A stretch of DNA of 64,000 bases from Pseudomonadota bacterium. GTDB taxonomy: Bacteria > Myxococcota_A > Polyangia > GCA-2747355. A program made the position numbers and the translations under genes. Below the pieces are notes generated by a model that saw only the letters and a program-made list of their open reading frames with translations, had not been told where the DNA came from and did no database searches. Of this stretch, positions 16,028-24,533 are shown piece after piece. The number at the start of each line of letters is the position of its first letter. Positions within the stretch are counted from its first letter, which is position 1. The stretch spans positions 558,001 through 622,000 of the forward strand of contig JADJTL010000002.1 in assembly GCA_016711215.1 (NCBI GenBank). Direction: 5' to 3'.

Positions 16028-17302
16028 TTAGCGCCCCAGCAGGATCCGCCGGAGTGGCGCCAGGGCGGCCTGGGTCTCCTCTGGGCCGGCGGCGGGATCG
16101 GTGACGGCGCCGACGATGCTGTGACCAGCCTTCGCCGCCCGGGCGCTGGCGGCTGCGAGCGCGTCGCGCATGGCGGGGGGCGCGGCGGCGTGGTCGAGGT
16201 GCGCGGCCATCAGCTCAGCCACCACGGAGCGCCAACGCTCGCTGATTGCGTCGAGGTGCCCTGCGCCGCGCAGCAGCACCAGCGTCCGCGCGGCCAAGGT
16301 TGGATCGTAGAGACGGCCCGCTTGCACCTCGGCCACGACGTTGCGCGAGGGGCAGAGACCGTCCGCTTCGCCGACGAAGGTCAGCGTCGGCACCAGCTGC
16401 GGCGCGGAGGGCCAGCGGTCTTCGCGCACGCGGGCCACGAGATCCGCCAGCAGGCCGTCCGGAAGCCGATGAAGGGCCTGCGCCAGCTCGAGCAGCTCGC
16501 CGGCGCGAAAGGCCTCCGTTCCCGGCAGGCTGAACCCCAGTGGCGCCAGCAGGTCGTAGGTGCCCCCCACCGCGGCGGTGCTCGCCTGCTGCATCCAGCG
16601 CAAGGGCCATGCGGCGCGGCCCAGCGCGGCCCAGGCCTGGCTGAGCGAGGCGATCGCGCCAGCGCCGGCGTTGAGCCACCGCGCGCTAACATCCGGGTCG
16701 GCGCGCATGCCCCAGCGCAGCATGGCGTCGAGGTGGGGATGGCTGCCGTTGAAGGGTGGCGCCAGCGCCGCGGCCCCGGAGACGAAGGGGTCCCGCTCCG
16801 CGCCCACCGCATGCACGAGGCTCGCGCCGAGCGACAACCCGGCGAAATGGACAGGCGTGTCGGCGGGCACGCCGAGCTCCCCTTCCAGGTTGTGGGCGAC
16901 GTAGCGCACCAGCGCGTGCGCCGCATCGGTTACGTGTCCATAGTCGAGCGGTCCCGCGCCGTGATGCGAGGACCCGAAGCCGAGCTTGTCGAAGGCGACG
17001 ACGTACGCGCCTGCTTGCGCCAGCGCGCGAGCCAGCGGCCGCAGCAGGTCTGCCTGCGTCATCACGCCGGAGGCGGCGACGTACACTCGGTGACCCGCCG
17101 ACCGCTCCGGGCCGACCAGCCAATAGCGCATCGTGTACGAGCCGCGCGCGCCGCTCACGTCTACCGTCCGGCGCTCGAACTCGGCCGCTCGGCCCCAGGC
17201 CACCGAGCCGAGCGCCAGCGACCCCAGCAGCACCAGCGCCCAGGCCAACCACGCCCGCGCCGCGTCAGCGCAACGTCGCCGCGTGTGCTCCGAGTTCGGC
17301 AT
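16028..17302 (-). CDS. alpha/beta hydrolase, membrane-anchored or secreted
   Basis: 424 residues from the ATG at 17302 (an upstream in-frame start at 17323 adds seven residues). An uncleaved or signal helix WLAWALVLLGSLALGSVAWG is near the N-terminus. The hydrolase fold shows the nucleophile elbow GLSLGAS (catalytic Ser), a probable acid in VGEADGLCPSR and the histidine in GAGHLDA. Substrate is unknown; the active site should lie in the periplasm. It sits alone between the tandem repeat and the sterol operon on the same strand. It has no clear link to sterol chemistry, although an esterase role there is possible. Confidence 0.85.
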   Translation of the reverse strand: MPNSEHTRRRCADAARAWLAWALVLLGSLALGSVAWGRAAEFERRTVDVSGARGSYTMRYWLVGPERSAGHRVYVAASGVMTQADLLRPLARALAQAGAYVVAFDKLGFGSSHHGAGPLDYGHVTDAAHALVRYVAHNLEGELGVPADTPVHFAGLSLGASLVHAVGAERDPFVSGAAALAPPFNGSHPHLDAMLRWGMRADPDVSARWLNAGAGAIASLSQAWAALGRAAWPLRWMQQASTAAVGGTYDLLAPLGFSLPGTEAFRAGELLELAQALHRLPDGLLADLVARVREDRWPSAPQLVPTLTFVGEADGLCPSRNVVAEVQAGRLYDPTLAARTLVLLRGAGHLDAISERWRSVVAELMAAHLDHAAAPPAMRDALAAASARAAKAGHSIVGAVTDPAAGPEETQAALAPLRRILLGR

Positions 17303-17347
17303 CGCCACCCCCACCGCTGTCACCCGATCGTCCTCGTCTCCGCGCGC

Positions 17348-18769
17348 CTAGTCGCTGCCCACCACCTCGCTCAGCGGCCGTCGCCGCCGTCGGTAGTGCA
17401 CCCGCGCTGGGCGCTGTGGACCGACCACCAGCCCCGGCCCATCGGGCGCGGGGTGTTCGTCGAGTAGCGCAAACTCGAACGCGCGCAACCAAAGGCTCCA
17501 CAGCGCCTTCACCTGCATCAGCGCGAAGTGCTTGCCGAGGCAAGCGTGCCGCCCACCGCCCCAGGTGATCAAGCTGAAGGGACGCTGATCCTCCTGCCGC
17601 GGCGCGGCAAAGCGTTCCGGATCGAAGCGCTCAGGATCGGTGAAGGTCATCGGATCGCGGTGCGAGACCGCCGGCGAGACCACCAGCAGCTGCCCGGCCG
17701 GCACCAGGTATTGCTTGTAGGCGATGTCCTGCAAGACATTGCGCATCAGCAGCACCAGCGGCGGCCGGAGCCGACCGGCCTCCAGCACCACCTGCTCGAG
17801 CAAGGGTAGCCGCTGCAGCGAAGCGAAGCTGATCGCGCCATCGTCTCCATGCACGGCGAGCTGCTCCTCGAGCAACGCCGGTAGGTGGTGTGCGTGCTGC
17901 AGCAGCAGCACCCCGGTCCAGGCCGCCAGCGCCGCGCTCGTGCGGTGGCCAGCGAAGAGCACCGTCAGCAGCAGGCCGCTGATCTCGTCCTCCGTCAGCG
18001 CGCGCCCATCCTGGTAGCGCGCCGTCATCAAGGCCTGCAGGAAGTCATCCTCTTCGGCCCGCCGAGCCCGCCGCTCAGCGATGATCCGCTCGATCAGCTC
18101 GACCATCCGCGCCCGCGCCTGGTCGCGGCGCCGAAAGAGCGGAATTGGCAGATAGGGCGCGAAGAAGGCCAGCGGGGACAGCGCGCGCTCCATCTCGCGA
18201 TAGAGCGTGCTGATCTCCGCGCTCAGATGCTCGCGAAACTCCCTTCCGAGCAGGCAACGACTGGAGATCGCCGTCGTCACCTCGGTGCACGCATCGACCA
18301 GATCGACCACGCCCTCCTCGGCCCAGGTCGCGAGGTGCTCCAGCGTCTCGGCGGCCATCTGCTCGGCATAGCCGTGCAGCTTCTCCTCGCGCAGCGCCGG
18401 CATGAGGAAGCCCAGCTGCTCGCGCATCACCTCGGGCTCGGCGTCGTAGGCGATGCCGCGGCCGAAGATCGGCACGGTCATCCGGTAGACCTCGCGCGGG
18501 CTGAGCTGGCTCTCCGGCGCAGTGAAGAAGACCTCGTTGGCCTCCGGCCCGATCAGCACCGTCGCCGTGCGTCCCGCCAACGAGAGGTTGAAGATCTCCC
18601 CATGCTCGCGGAAGCCGCGCATCATCAGCTCGATCGGCTGGCGGCCGAACTCGACCACATGGCCGACGTAGGGCAACCCACCGCTGACCTGGTGCGGTGT
18701 CTTGGCCCGCGATGCCGGCAGCACCTGCCCCGCCAGCCGTTGTGTCAGCGTCCTCAGGTTCTCGAGCAC
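17348..18769 (-). CDS. cyp51: cytochrome P450, CYP51-like sterol 14-demethylase
   Basis: 473 residues from a GTG at 18769 that overlaps the end of the cyclase gene by 16 bases. The heme-thiolate loop is ITWGGGRHACLGKHFA (Cys 410), the I-helix oxygen-activation motif is FAGHRTS (272-278) and the ExxR pair is E330/R333. The B'-C region EVYRMTVPIFGRGIAYDAEP matches the CYP51 signature closely, so removal of the 14-alpha methyl group from a lanosterol- or cycloartenol-type sterol is the likely reaction. It needs ferredoxin and reductase partners, which are not in the window. The coupled cyclase makes this a sterol operon. Confidence 0.9.
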   Translation of the reverse strand: MLENLRTLTQRLAGQVLPASRAKTPHQVSGGLPYVGHVVEFGRQPIELMMRGFREHGEIFNLSLAGRTATVLIGPEANEVFFTAPESQLSPREVYRMTVPIFGRGIAYDAEPEVMREQLGFLMPALREEKLHGYAEQMAAETLEHLATWAEEGVVDLVDACTEVTTAISSRCLLGREFREHLSAEISTLYREMERALSPLAFFAPYLPIPLFRRRDQARARMVELIERIIAERRARRAEEDDFLQALMTARYQDGRALTEDEISGLLLTVLFAGHRTSAALAAWTGVLLLQHAHHLPALLEEQLAVHGDDGAISFASLQRLPLLEQVVLEAGRLRPPLVLLMRNVLQDIAYKQYLVPAGQLLVVSPAVSHRDPMTFTDPERFDPERFAAPRQEDQRPFSLITWGGGRHACLGKHFALMQVKALWSLWLRAFEFALLDEHPAPDGPGLVVGPQRPARVHYRRRRRPLSEVVGSD

Positions 18770-20820
18770 GGTTCGCCCCCCGCGCCGCTGTTGAGCGTGG
18801 CGCCGGCCAGCCGCACATAGCGTCCCAGCGCCCAGAGCGGCATGACGTCGCGGTAGTTGTCGTAGTGGATCATGCACGTCCGGTTGAAGACCCCGGCGAT
18901 GGCCTCCTGCGGCCACCCACCGTCCGCGCGCTGGCGCGCAAGCAACAATGCGACGCCGCGCTCCGCCGCCGCGCGGTAGGTCGCGCTCTCCGGCGCACCA
19001 TGCTCGGCCGCAGCCAGCAGCGCGAGCACTGCCCAGGCGGTCTGCACCGCCTGGGTTTGTGCTTCCTCGACCCAGCGCTGCTCGACGCAGGAGCGGTAGC
19101 TCTCCCCCCAGCCCCCATCGGCGCGCTGCTTGCCGAGCAGGAAGGCGCAGGCGCGGGTGATCGCCGGGCTGGCCGCCGACACGCCAGCCGCCAACAGGCC
19201 TTCCACGCCGAACCAGGTGCCATAGGTGAAGCAAATGCCCCATCCCCCGTACCAGCTACCGTCGGCGCGCTGCCGCCGATGGATCAGCTCGGCGCCACGC
19301 GCCAGGGCGCGGGCCAGCTCGGCCGCGCGCTCGGCGGGTCGCTCTCGTCGATAAAGCGCGAGCCCCTGCACGCAGGCGCTGGTGCACTCGACGTAGGAGT
19401 GCCCGACCATGATGTCGCCGAAGATCTCCGCCGGGTTGAGGCGTTCGAGCCAGGCCGGCCCGCGGGCGCGCTCGTACTCCGACCAACCCCCATCAGCGTT
19501 CTGCTGCTCGAGCAGGCGATCGACGGCCAGGCGCAGCCGATCGTCGTCGAGCGGCCGGTCGACCCAGGGCGCGCAGCGCAGCGCCACCTTGAGCCCCTCG
19601 GCGGTGCAGTCGCTCACCGTCCAGCCCTGCTCGGCGGTGGAGAAGGGCCAGGCGCCCGCCGTCGCGTCGCGGAAATGGCGCTCACGCTCGGGCACATCCT
19701 GACGCACCTGGTTGGCGTCGAGAAAGGCATGCGCGCGCTGCAGCACCTCGCGCGACGGCCCGGCTTGCGTGGCCAAGCCACTCTCGAGCAAGGCCTGCAT
19801 CGCGAAGGCCGTATCCCAGAGCTGTGAGCCGTTGTAGCCTTGCATCTTCATGCCATCGGCGCCGTCCCAGAGGTAGTCATCGATCCGCTCGAGATGGCGC
19901 TGAAACGCCGCCGATTCGGGATCCGCGAGCCAGACCGCGACGAGGTGCAAGGCCTTGCTCACTGGACCGATGGTCAGGTAGCCCGTCGATTCATCCTCGC
20001 GGCGAATCTGATCGGCGACGAAGGTCAGGGCGCGCTTTCGCAGCAGCGCCGAGGGCCGTCGCTCGTGGAGGCGCAGCACGCGCTGCAGCCCGCGGAGGGT
20101 CGGTGTCAGGGGCTGGTAGAGGTCCCCGCTGGCGACCTTCTCGCGCAGCGCCCGCCAATCGAGCGCATCCCAGGGCCGCGTGAAGAGCTCGTCGCGCAGC
20201 TCCGCCACGAGCGGCGTTTGCGGCCCGGTGAAGCGCCGGCCATAGAGGTAGCTCATCGGCAAATAGACGGCTCGCGTATGACACCAGAGCCGGCTCGGAT
20301 GAAGCGGGAACTGCCGCGGCAGCAGCCACAGCTCCGGCGGCACCGGCTGCACGCCCTCCCAGCGGTAGACGCCGAGCAGCGCCAGCCAGAACTTGCCCCA
20401 CGAGGGCACGCCCTCCGCGCCGCCCTGCGCCAGCAACCATGCCCGCGCGCGACGCAGGCGCTCCTCGCTGCGCGGCACACCGAGCAGGCGCAGCGCGACG
20501 TAGTTGAGCGCCGTGCCGAAGACCGTCGCCGGCGAGGCGATGTGCAGGCCCCAACCGCCCACTTGCGTCTGCGTATGCCAGAGATAGGCGGTGATGCGCC
20601 GACGCCGGTGCTCGGAGAGCGGCGTGCCCGTGACGTAGAGCGCGATCAGCAGGCCGGGGAGCAGGAAGAGGGGTCCGCCGTAGTCGCCGGGCCAGTGGCC
20701 ATCGGCGGCCTGCCGCGTGCCGAGCTGTGCCACGCCACGGTCCAGCGCCGCGCTCGCGCGCTCGACCAGCGTTTGCGGCCGTGGCTTGGGCGACCCCTTG
20801 GGCGCCTCGGCGATAAGCAT
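18754..20820 (-). CDS. oxidosqualene cyclase (lanosterol/cycloartenol synthase type)
   Basis: 688 residues from an ATG with GAGGAG upstream. The protonating motif is DCTAE (404-408), the form of oxidosqualene cyclases, not the DxDD of squalene-hopene cyclases. QW repeats are present, and the C-terminus FNRTCMIHYDNYRDVMPLWA matches eukaryote-type cyclases. It closes 2,3-oxidosqualene to the first sterol at the membrane. At the three product-tuning sites (410, 477 and 481 of Arabidopsis cycloartenol synthase) it has Y329, Q398 and V402. The tyrosine is cycloartenol-like, while Gln and Val are lanosterol-like, so the product is open, lanosterol slightly favoured. Squalene synthase and epoxidase genes are outside the window. 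Confidence 0.93.
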   Translation of the reverse strand: MLIAEAPKGSPKPRPQTLVERASAALDRGVAQLGTRQAADGHWPGDYGGPLFLLPGLLIALYVTGTPLSEHRRRRITAYLWHTQTQVGGWGLHIASPATVFGTALNYVALRLLGVPRSEERLRRARAWLLAQGGAEGVPSWGKFWLALLGVYRWEGVQPVPPELWLLPRQFPLHPSRLWCHTRAVYLPMSYLYGRRFTGPQTPLVAELRDELFTRPWDALDWRALREKVASGDLYQPLTPTLRGLQRVLRLHERRPSALLRKRALTFVADQIRREDESTGYLTIGPVSKALHLVAVWLADPESAAFQRHLERIDDYLWDGADGMKMQGYNGSQLWDTAFAMQALLESGLATQAGPSREVLQRAHAFLDANQVRQDVPERERHFRDATAGAWPFSTAEQGWTVSDCTAEGLKVALRCAPWVDRPLDDDRLRLAVDRLLEQQNADGGWSEYERARGPAWLERLNPAEIFGDIMVGHSYVECTSACVQGLALYRRERPAERAAELARALARGAELIHRRQRADGSWYGGWGICFTYGTWFGVEGLLAAGVSAASPAITRACAFLLGKQRADGGWGESYRSCVEQRWVEEAQTQAVQTAWAVLALLAAAEHGAPESATYRAAAERGVALLLARQRADGGWPQEAIAGVFNRTCMIHYDNYRDVMPLWALGRYVRLAGATLNSGAGGEPCSRT

Positions 20821-20898
20821 CGATCGGGCTCCTCTACCTAGCGATTGCCGCGTACTCTAGCACCACCCCTAGTGAGTTTGGGTGCGCAGTATGGCTGG

Positions 20899-20931
20899 GG
20901 TGTGGTTAGGGTGTGGTTAGGGTGTGGTTGG
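20899..20931. repeat. 11-base tandem repeat GGTGTGGTTAG, three copies
   Basis: Units at 20899, 20910 and 20921 (the last ends in G instead of AG). The array lies 78 bases upstream of the cyclase start codon, in the shared promoter region. It could be a binding site for an activator or a slippage repeat; the sequence does not tell which. Confidence 0.85.
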
Positions 20932-21089
20932 GGTGCGGGGGCTGCGGGAGCGTGAAGGCTCGGTCACAGCGCGACCAGGGCTCGCCGCGCCGTGCGCCCA
21001 AGGCGAGGCGCGCCAAGAGCCTCGATGCGGCGAGAATCATGGGTCGATTTCTCGCGAGCGCCGAGGATCTCCCCGGGCCGCGAGAATGC

Positions 21090-21105
21090 TGGCACGATGC
21101 GTGCT
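21090..21105 (+). promoter_or_regulatory. candidate sigma-54 promoter
   Basis: TGGCACGATGCGTGCT has GG and GC separated by exactly ten bases, matching the -24/-12 consensus TGGCAC-N5-TTGC at all but one position. The predicted start would be near 21116, giving a leader of about 50 bases before the ribosome binding site of the lipoprotein at 21167. Confidence 0.45.
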
Positions 21106-21166
21106 CAGCCAGCGAAGGGCAGCACGGCTGCCAAGGTTGTTGGCCGCAGGTCAAAGGAGGTCGATC

Positions 21167-21616
21167 ATGCAGCTTCGTATCGTCGCGCGCGCGGGTTGGT
21201 TACCGCTCGCGCTCCTCGCCCTGCTCCTCGCCACCGCCGCAACGGGCTGCATCGTCGAAAGCGACGGCCCGGTGATCACCGATCGCGGCGGCCCCTATCT
21301 CGCCGACCTCGAGGTCAACTGGACGCTCCTCGGTTCCGACGCACCGTCGCGTTGCGCCGCCTATGACATCGACCGCTGGGTGATCCATGCCAGCGGGCCG
21401 GAGGAGCGCGAGACCGTGCTGGGCTGCGTCGAGGACGACTGGACCACGGCCAACGACTTCTTTGGTCTGCCCGAGGGCAGCTACGAGCTCACGCTTACCG
21501 GCATTGACGACTTCGATGTAGCGGTCGTCGAGACCGGCGTGCGCACGCCACTGGTCGACGACGGCCGCACGCTGGTGCTCGATATCGATCTTCTCAGCGA
21601 GGATTTCCTGCCGTAG
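21167..21616 (+). CDS. small lipoprotein, unknown
   Basis: 149 residues from an ATG with AAAGGAGG six bases ahead. The signal peptide ends in the lipobox LATAATGC (about residue 28). The mature part is acidic and beta-rich, reading VNWTLLGSDAPSRCAAYDID and SYELTLTGIDDFDVAV, with Cys residues near CAAYDI and LGCVEDDW that may pair. The layout resembles an Ig-like or carboxypeptidase-regulatory-like beta sandwich (inference), with no catalytic motif. The PhnD-like binding protein follows on the same strand 117 bases later. Confidence 0.8.
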   Translation: MQLRIVARAGWLPLALLALLLATAATGCIVESDGPVITDRGGPYLADLEVNWTLLGSDAPSRCAAYDIDRWVIHASGPEERETVLGCVEDDWTTANDFFGLPEGSYELTLTGIDDFDVAVVETGVRTPLVDDGRTLVLDIDLLSEDFLP

Positions 21617-21733
21617 CTTCCGCTGCTGAACGCTGCCGAGCGAGGCCCTTCCACGCGGAGCGGTCGCGATCGGGACGTTGAACCGAGCGGGCCGCCCGCC
21701 CCCTTGCCACCCAGCTTGCCCCAGGGGAGAAAC

Positions 21734-22492
21734 GTGACGACCCAGATCCTCGTGCTGCTGATCTGTAACCTCGGCGGCGCTGGCACCGCCGACCAGGCGG
21801 GCCCCGTCGTCGCCAAGTTCTTGCGCCACTTCGAGCAGAGCGGCGGCTGGTCCGCCAACACGCTGCGCGGCGTCTACGAGACCGAGGCTGCGGGCTGCGC
21901 GGCGGCCTATCGGCGTGATACGCCGAAGCTGCTCGTCGCCGACCTGCCGACCTACCTCGCGCAGCGGCGCGCCTGGGGCCTCCGGCCGCTCGCCCACCTC
22001 GGGCCGGCCCAGTCCCAGCGCTACTACCTGCTGGTGCGCAGCGGCGGCCCCCGCTCGCTCGCCGCGCTGGCGAAGCAACCGATCGTCTCGCTGCTCAGCG
22101 ACGCGCGCTTCATCGCGCGCATCGTGCTCGGCGGCAAGCTCCGCGAACAGGAGCTGCTCCTGCGGCCGATGACGCGCCCCCTGCAGGGGCTGCGCGCCTT
22201 GGCGCGTGGTCAGGCCACGGCGGCGCTGGTCGACGAGGCGACCTATCGTTACCTCGATCAACTACAGCTCGAGGCCAAGCTCGAGTCGATCTACGCGTCG
22301 CCCGAGCTGCCGGGGCTGACGCTGCTCTTGAGCGGCAAGGATCGCGGCCATGCGCTCGAAGGGCGCGTACGCCGCGCGCTGCCGCAGCTCTGCCGGGGCG
22401 CGGGCGCCGAGCTGTGCAAGACCTTCGCCGTCCCCGCCTTCGTCGCCGCCGTACCGGCCACGCTGCGGCGCTTCGAGGCCGCCTACCGCTGA
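21734..22492 (+). CDS. PhnD/SsuA-like periplasmic substrate-binding protein
   Basis: 252 residues from a GTG with AGGGGAGA upstream. A signal peptide (ILVLLICNLGGAGTA) precedes a type 2 periplasmic binding fold. PKLLVADLPTYLAQRR, LGPAQSQRYYLLVR, the lobe-crossing LARGQATAALVDEATYRYL and the late GLTLLLSGKDRGHALEGRVR follow the phosphonate-binding-protein pattern. No permease or ATPase gene is adjacent, so it may be an orphan or serve as a sensory or scaffold protein. Its 3' end overlaps the convergent phosphoesterase by ten bases. Confidence 0.75.
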   Translation: MTTQILVLLICNLGGAGTADQAGPVVAKFLRHFEQSGGWSANTLRGVYETEAAGCAAAYRRDTPKLLVADLPTYLAQRRAWGLRPLAHLGPAQSQRYYLLVRSGGPRSLAALAKQPIVSLLSDARFIARIVLGGKLREQELLLRPMTRPLQGLRALARGQATAALVDEATYRYLDQLQLEAKLESIYASPELPGLTLLLSGKDRGHALEGRVRRALPQLCRGAGAELCKTFAVPAFVAAVPATLRRFEAAYR

Positions 22493-23331
22493 GGTCGCGG
22501 CGCGCTGCCGGCCCACCGGCGCCACAGCGCGCGCAGGCGCCGCCCGCCAAGCCCGAGCAGTCGCCCGGGCATCCCGCGGACCCAGCCTGAGCCCTGGCGC
22601 ATCGCCCCCAGCCGGTAGCCGCTGCGCGCGGCCTTGCGCTCACTCGCCGCGTGGTCATAGCGCAAGCGGCAGAAGGTCAGCACGGCGCGCGCGGAGTCGA
22701 AGAGCGCCAGCTCGGCCCAGCGGTCGCCGGCGACCTTGCGCGCAGCATCGAGCGCTCCCGGGTTGATGAAGTAGATCGCGTTCGGCGCCGGCGGCAGGGT
22801 GAGCTCGCCGGAGGGCGCCAGCTCGATCACCTGCGGGCCGACGCCGCGGTAGAGCCGGGCCCGATGCGTGTGACCAAAGAAACAAACGGTCGCGCCCGCA
22901 TGGTCCTGTTGCAGCAGGCGCTGGTTCTCGCGCACGTCATCAGGGGTCCAGAGGTAGCGCTCGACATCGTCGACGCTGCCGTGGGTCAGGAGCAGGCTGG
23001 GCTCCGGCGCGTAGGTCGTGGGCAGCGCGTCGAGCCAGGCCCGGCTGCTGGCGTCGAGCGCGCGGCGCGTGCGGCGCAGCGCATGCGCCGCGATCGTCGA
23101 ACAACGCGCGAGGCCGAGCGCGCCGACGGCGATGCGATCGTGGTTGCCAGCGATCGTCGTGATGCCGCGCTGGCGCAAGATCGCCACGCAGGCGTTCGGA
23201 TCGGCGTTGTAGCCCACCACGTCGCCCAGGCAGAGGATCGCGTCGACGCCGCGGCGGTCGAGGAAGGCCAGCGCCGCCTGCAAGGCCTCGAGGTTACCGT
23301 GGAGGTCGGCGATTACCCCGTAGCGCGCCAT
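22483..23331 (-). CDS. metallophosphoesterase (YfcE/diadenosine tetraphosphatase-like)
   Basis: 282 residues from the ATG at 23331, where homology begins. The binuclear metal motifs are all present: IADLHGN, LGDVVGYNADP, GNHD, LTHGS and FFGHTHR. The fold is the calcineurin-like one with small phosphoester or phosphoprotein substrates. The last 50 residues are basic and lie outside the catalytic domain. Its start overlaps the ATP-grasp stop by 19 bases, so it is the third gene of a coupled operon. Confidence 0.88.
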   Translation of the reverse strand: MARYGVIADLHGNLEALQAALAFLDRRGVDAILCLGDVVGYNADPNACVAILRQRGITTIAGNHDRIAVGALGLARCSTIAAHALRRTRRALDASSRAWLDALPTTYAPEPSLLLTHGSVDDVERYLWTPDDVRENQRLLQQDHAGATVCFFGHTHRARLYRGVGPQVIELAPSGELTLPPAPNAIYFINPGALDAARKVAGDRWAELALFDSARAVLTFCRLRYDHAASERKAARSGYRLGAMRQGSGWVRGMPGRLLGLGGRRLRALWRRWAGSAPRPQR

Positions 23332-24533
23332 CGGTCCCAGCTCCGGCGCAACCTGCCGCGGGCGAAGTCCGCCGCCCACGCCAGCGCGGGTAGCGGATCG
23401 TCCCAGGCGAAGGCCTCGAAGATCAGCGGTCGCTCGGCCAACGAACGCAGCCACTGGGCGGCGGAGAGCTCGCCGCTCGCCTGCAGCTCGCGAAAGGCCT
23501 TGTAGTCGCGATAGGCGCTGACCCAGCGCCGGCGCGGCGCGCTGGCCATAGGCGCGGTGCCTGGCTCGCCGCCGGTCAGATAGCGATGGGCGATCGCGGG
23601 CAGGTTCACGCCATGGACGGCGCCGAGGTAGTGCCAGAGACTCGAGCGCGCGTTGACCTCGAGCATGTAGTAGGCGTCGCTGCGCTCGTCTTGGATCAGG
23701 TCGATCTTGAAGGGCCCACAGAGGCCCAGCCGCGCGACGAGTGAGCGGCCGAGCGCGGCCAGCGCTGGGCGCTCGACCAGCTCGATCAGCGCGCTCTCGC
23801 CGATGGTGCGCGGGTAGGTGCGCACCTTGCGGCCGCAGAACCAGGCGAGCAGCTCGCTTGCCGCGTCGGCGAAGCCGTGAAAGGAGAAGAGGCGCGCCTC
23901 ACCGCCCGGGATGTACTCCTGCACGACGAGCGCATCGTGATGGCGGCGAAAGATCGGATCGGCGCGCAGCGCGGCCGCGTCGCGAAAGGTCCGCGCCTTG
24001 CCGGTGCCGCCGAAGAGCTCGCGCTGCATCGCGGCCCAGTCGACCTTGCGCTTGGGTTTGATCAGCAGCGGGGGGCGCAGGTCGTCGAGGTGTTGCGCGA
24101 GGTCTTCAGCCGTCGCCAGCGTGCGGGGCGTCAAGAGCCCGCGCTCGCGCGCCAGCGCGGCGAAGCGCCACTTATCGAGCAGCGCCTCGCCCAGGCCATC
24201 GCTCTGCAGCAAGAGCGAGAAGCCCGTCGCGAGCCGCTCGCGCTGGGCGTAGACGAAGCTCTGGCTCTCGTCGCTGCCGTAGAGCACGGGCAGTCGCCTG
24301 CCGTAGCGCGCCACGTAGGGCGCAGCCGCTTCGACCAAGAGCCGGGCCGAGAGGGCCGCCGCGCCGCCCTCGAGGCCGGGGAGCGGCCAGAAGTCGACGA
24401 CATGGCGTGAGTGCCGCGCAAGATCGCGGGGGTCGGTCGAGGCCAGGATCGCCGGAATTCCCGCGAGCGCCAGCGGACGCACGAGGGCCATATCGCCGAA
24501 GACCACGGCGGGGACGACGGCCTTCGTGGTCAT
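23313..24533 (-). CDS. ATP-grasp ligase, carbamoyl-phosphate-synthase-like
   Basis: 406 residues. An N-terminal Rossmann-like part (VVFGDMALVRPLALAG, then YGSDESQSF) leads to an ATP-grasp fold with LLIKPKRKVDW, ALVVQEYIPGGEARLFSFHG and the metal-binding YYMLEVNARSSLW. This subtype joins an acid to an amine, alcohol or other nucleophile through an acyl phosphate, and is common in exopolysaccharide and peptide-like clusters. The substrate is unknown. It overlaps the acetyltransferase-like gene by four bases (ATGA). Confidence 0.88.
   Translation of the reverse strand: MTTKAVVPAVVFGDMALVRPLALAGIPAILASTDPRDLARHSRHVVDFWPLPGLEGGAAALSARLLVEAAAPYVARYGRRLPVLYGSDESQSFVYAQRERLATGFSLLLQSDGLGEALLDKWRFAALARERGLLTPRTLATAEDLAQHLDDLRPPLLIKPKRKVDWAAMQRELFGGTGKARTFRDAAALRADPIFRRHHDALVVQEYIPGGEARLFSFHGFADAASELLAWFCGRKVRTYPRTIGESALIELVERPALAALGRSLVARLGLCGPFKIDLIQDERSDAYYMLEVNARSSLWHYLGAVHGVNLPAIAHRYLTGGEPGTAPMASAPRRRWVSAYRDYKAFRELQASGELSAAQWLRSLAERPLIFEAFAWDDPLPALAWAADFARGRLRRSWDRWRATG

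Larger units (their letters stand above)
20821..21166. other. divergent promoter region between cyclase and lipoprotein genes
   Basis: 346 bases. It contains the cyclase ribosome binding site, a G/T-rich 11-base tandem repeat (20899-20931), a sigma-54-like element (21090-21105) and an ideal AAAGGAGG (21153-21160) for the plus-strand lipoprotein. A plus-strand frame is open across most of it but has Arg-rich, non-coding composition. Confidence 0.6.
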
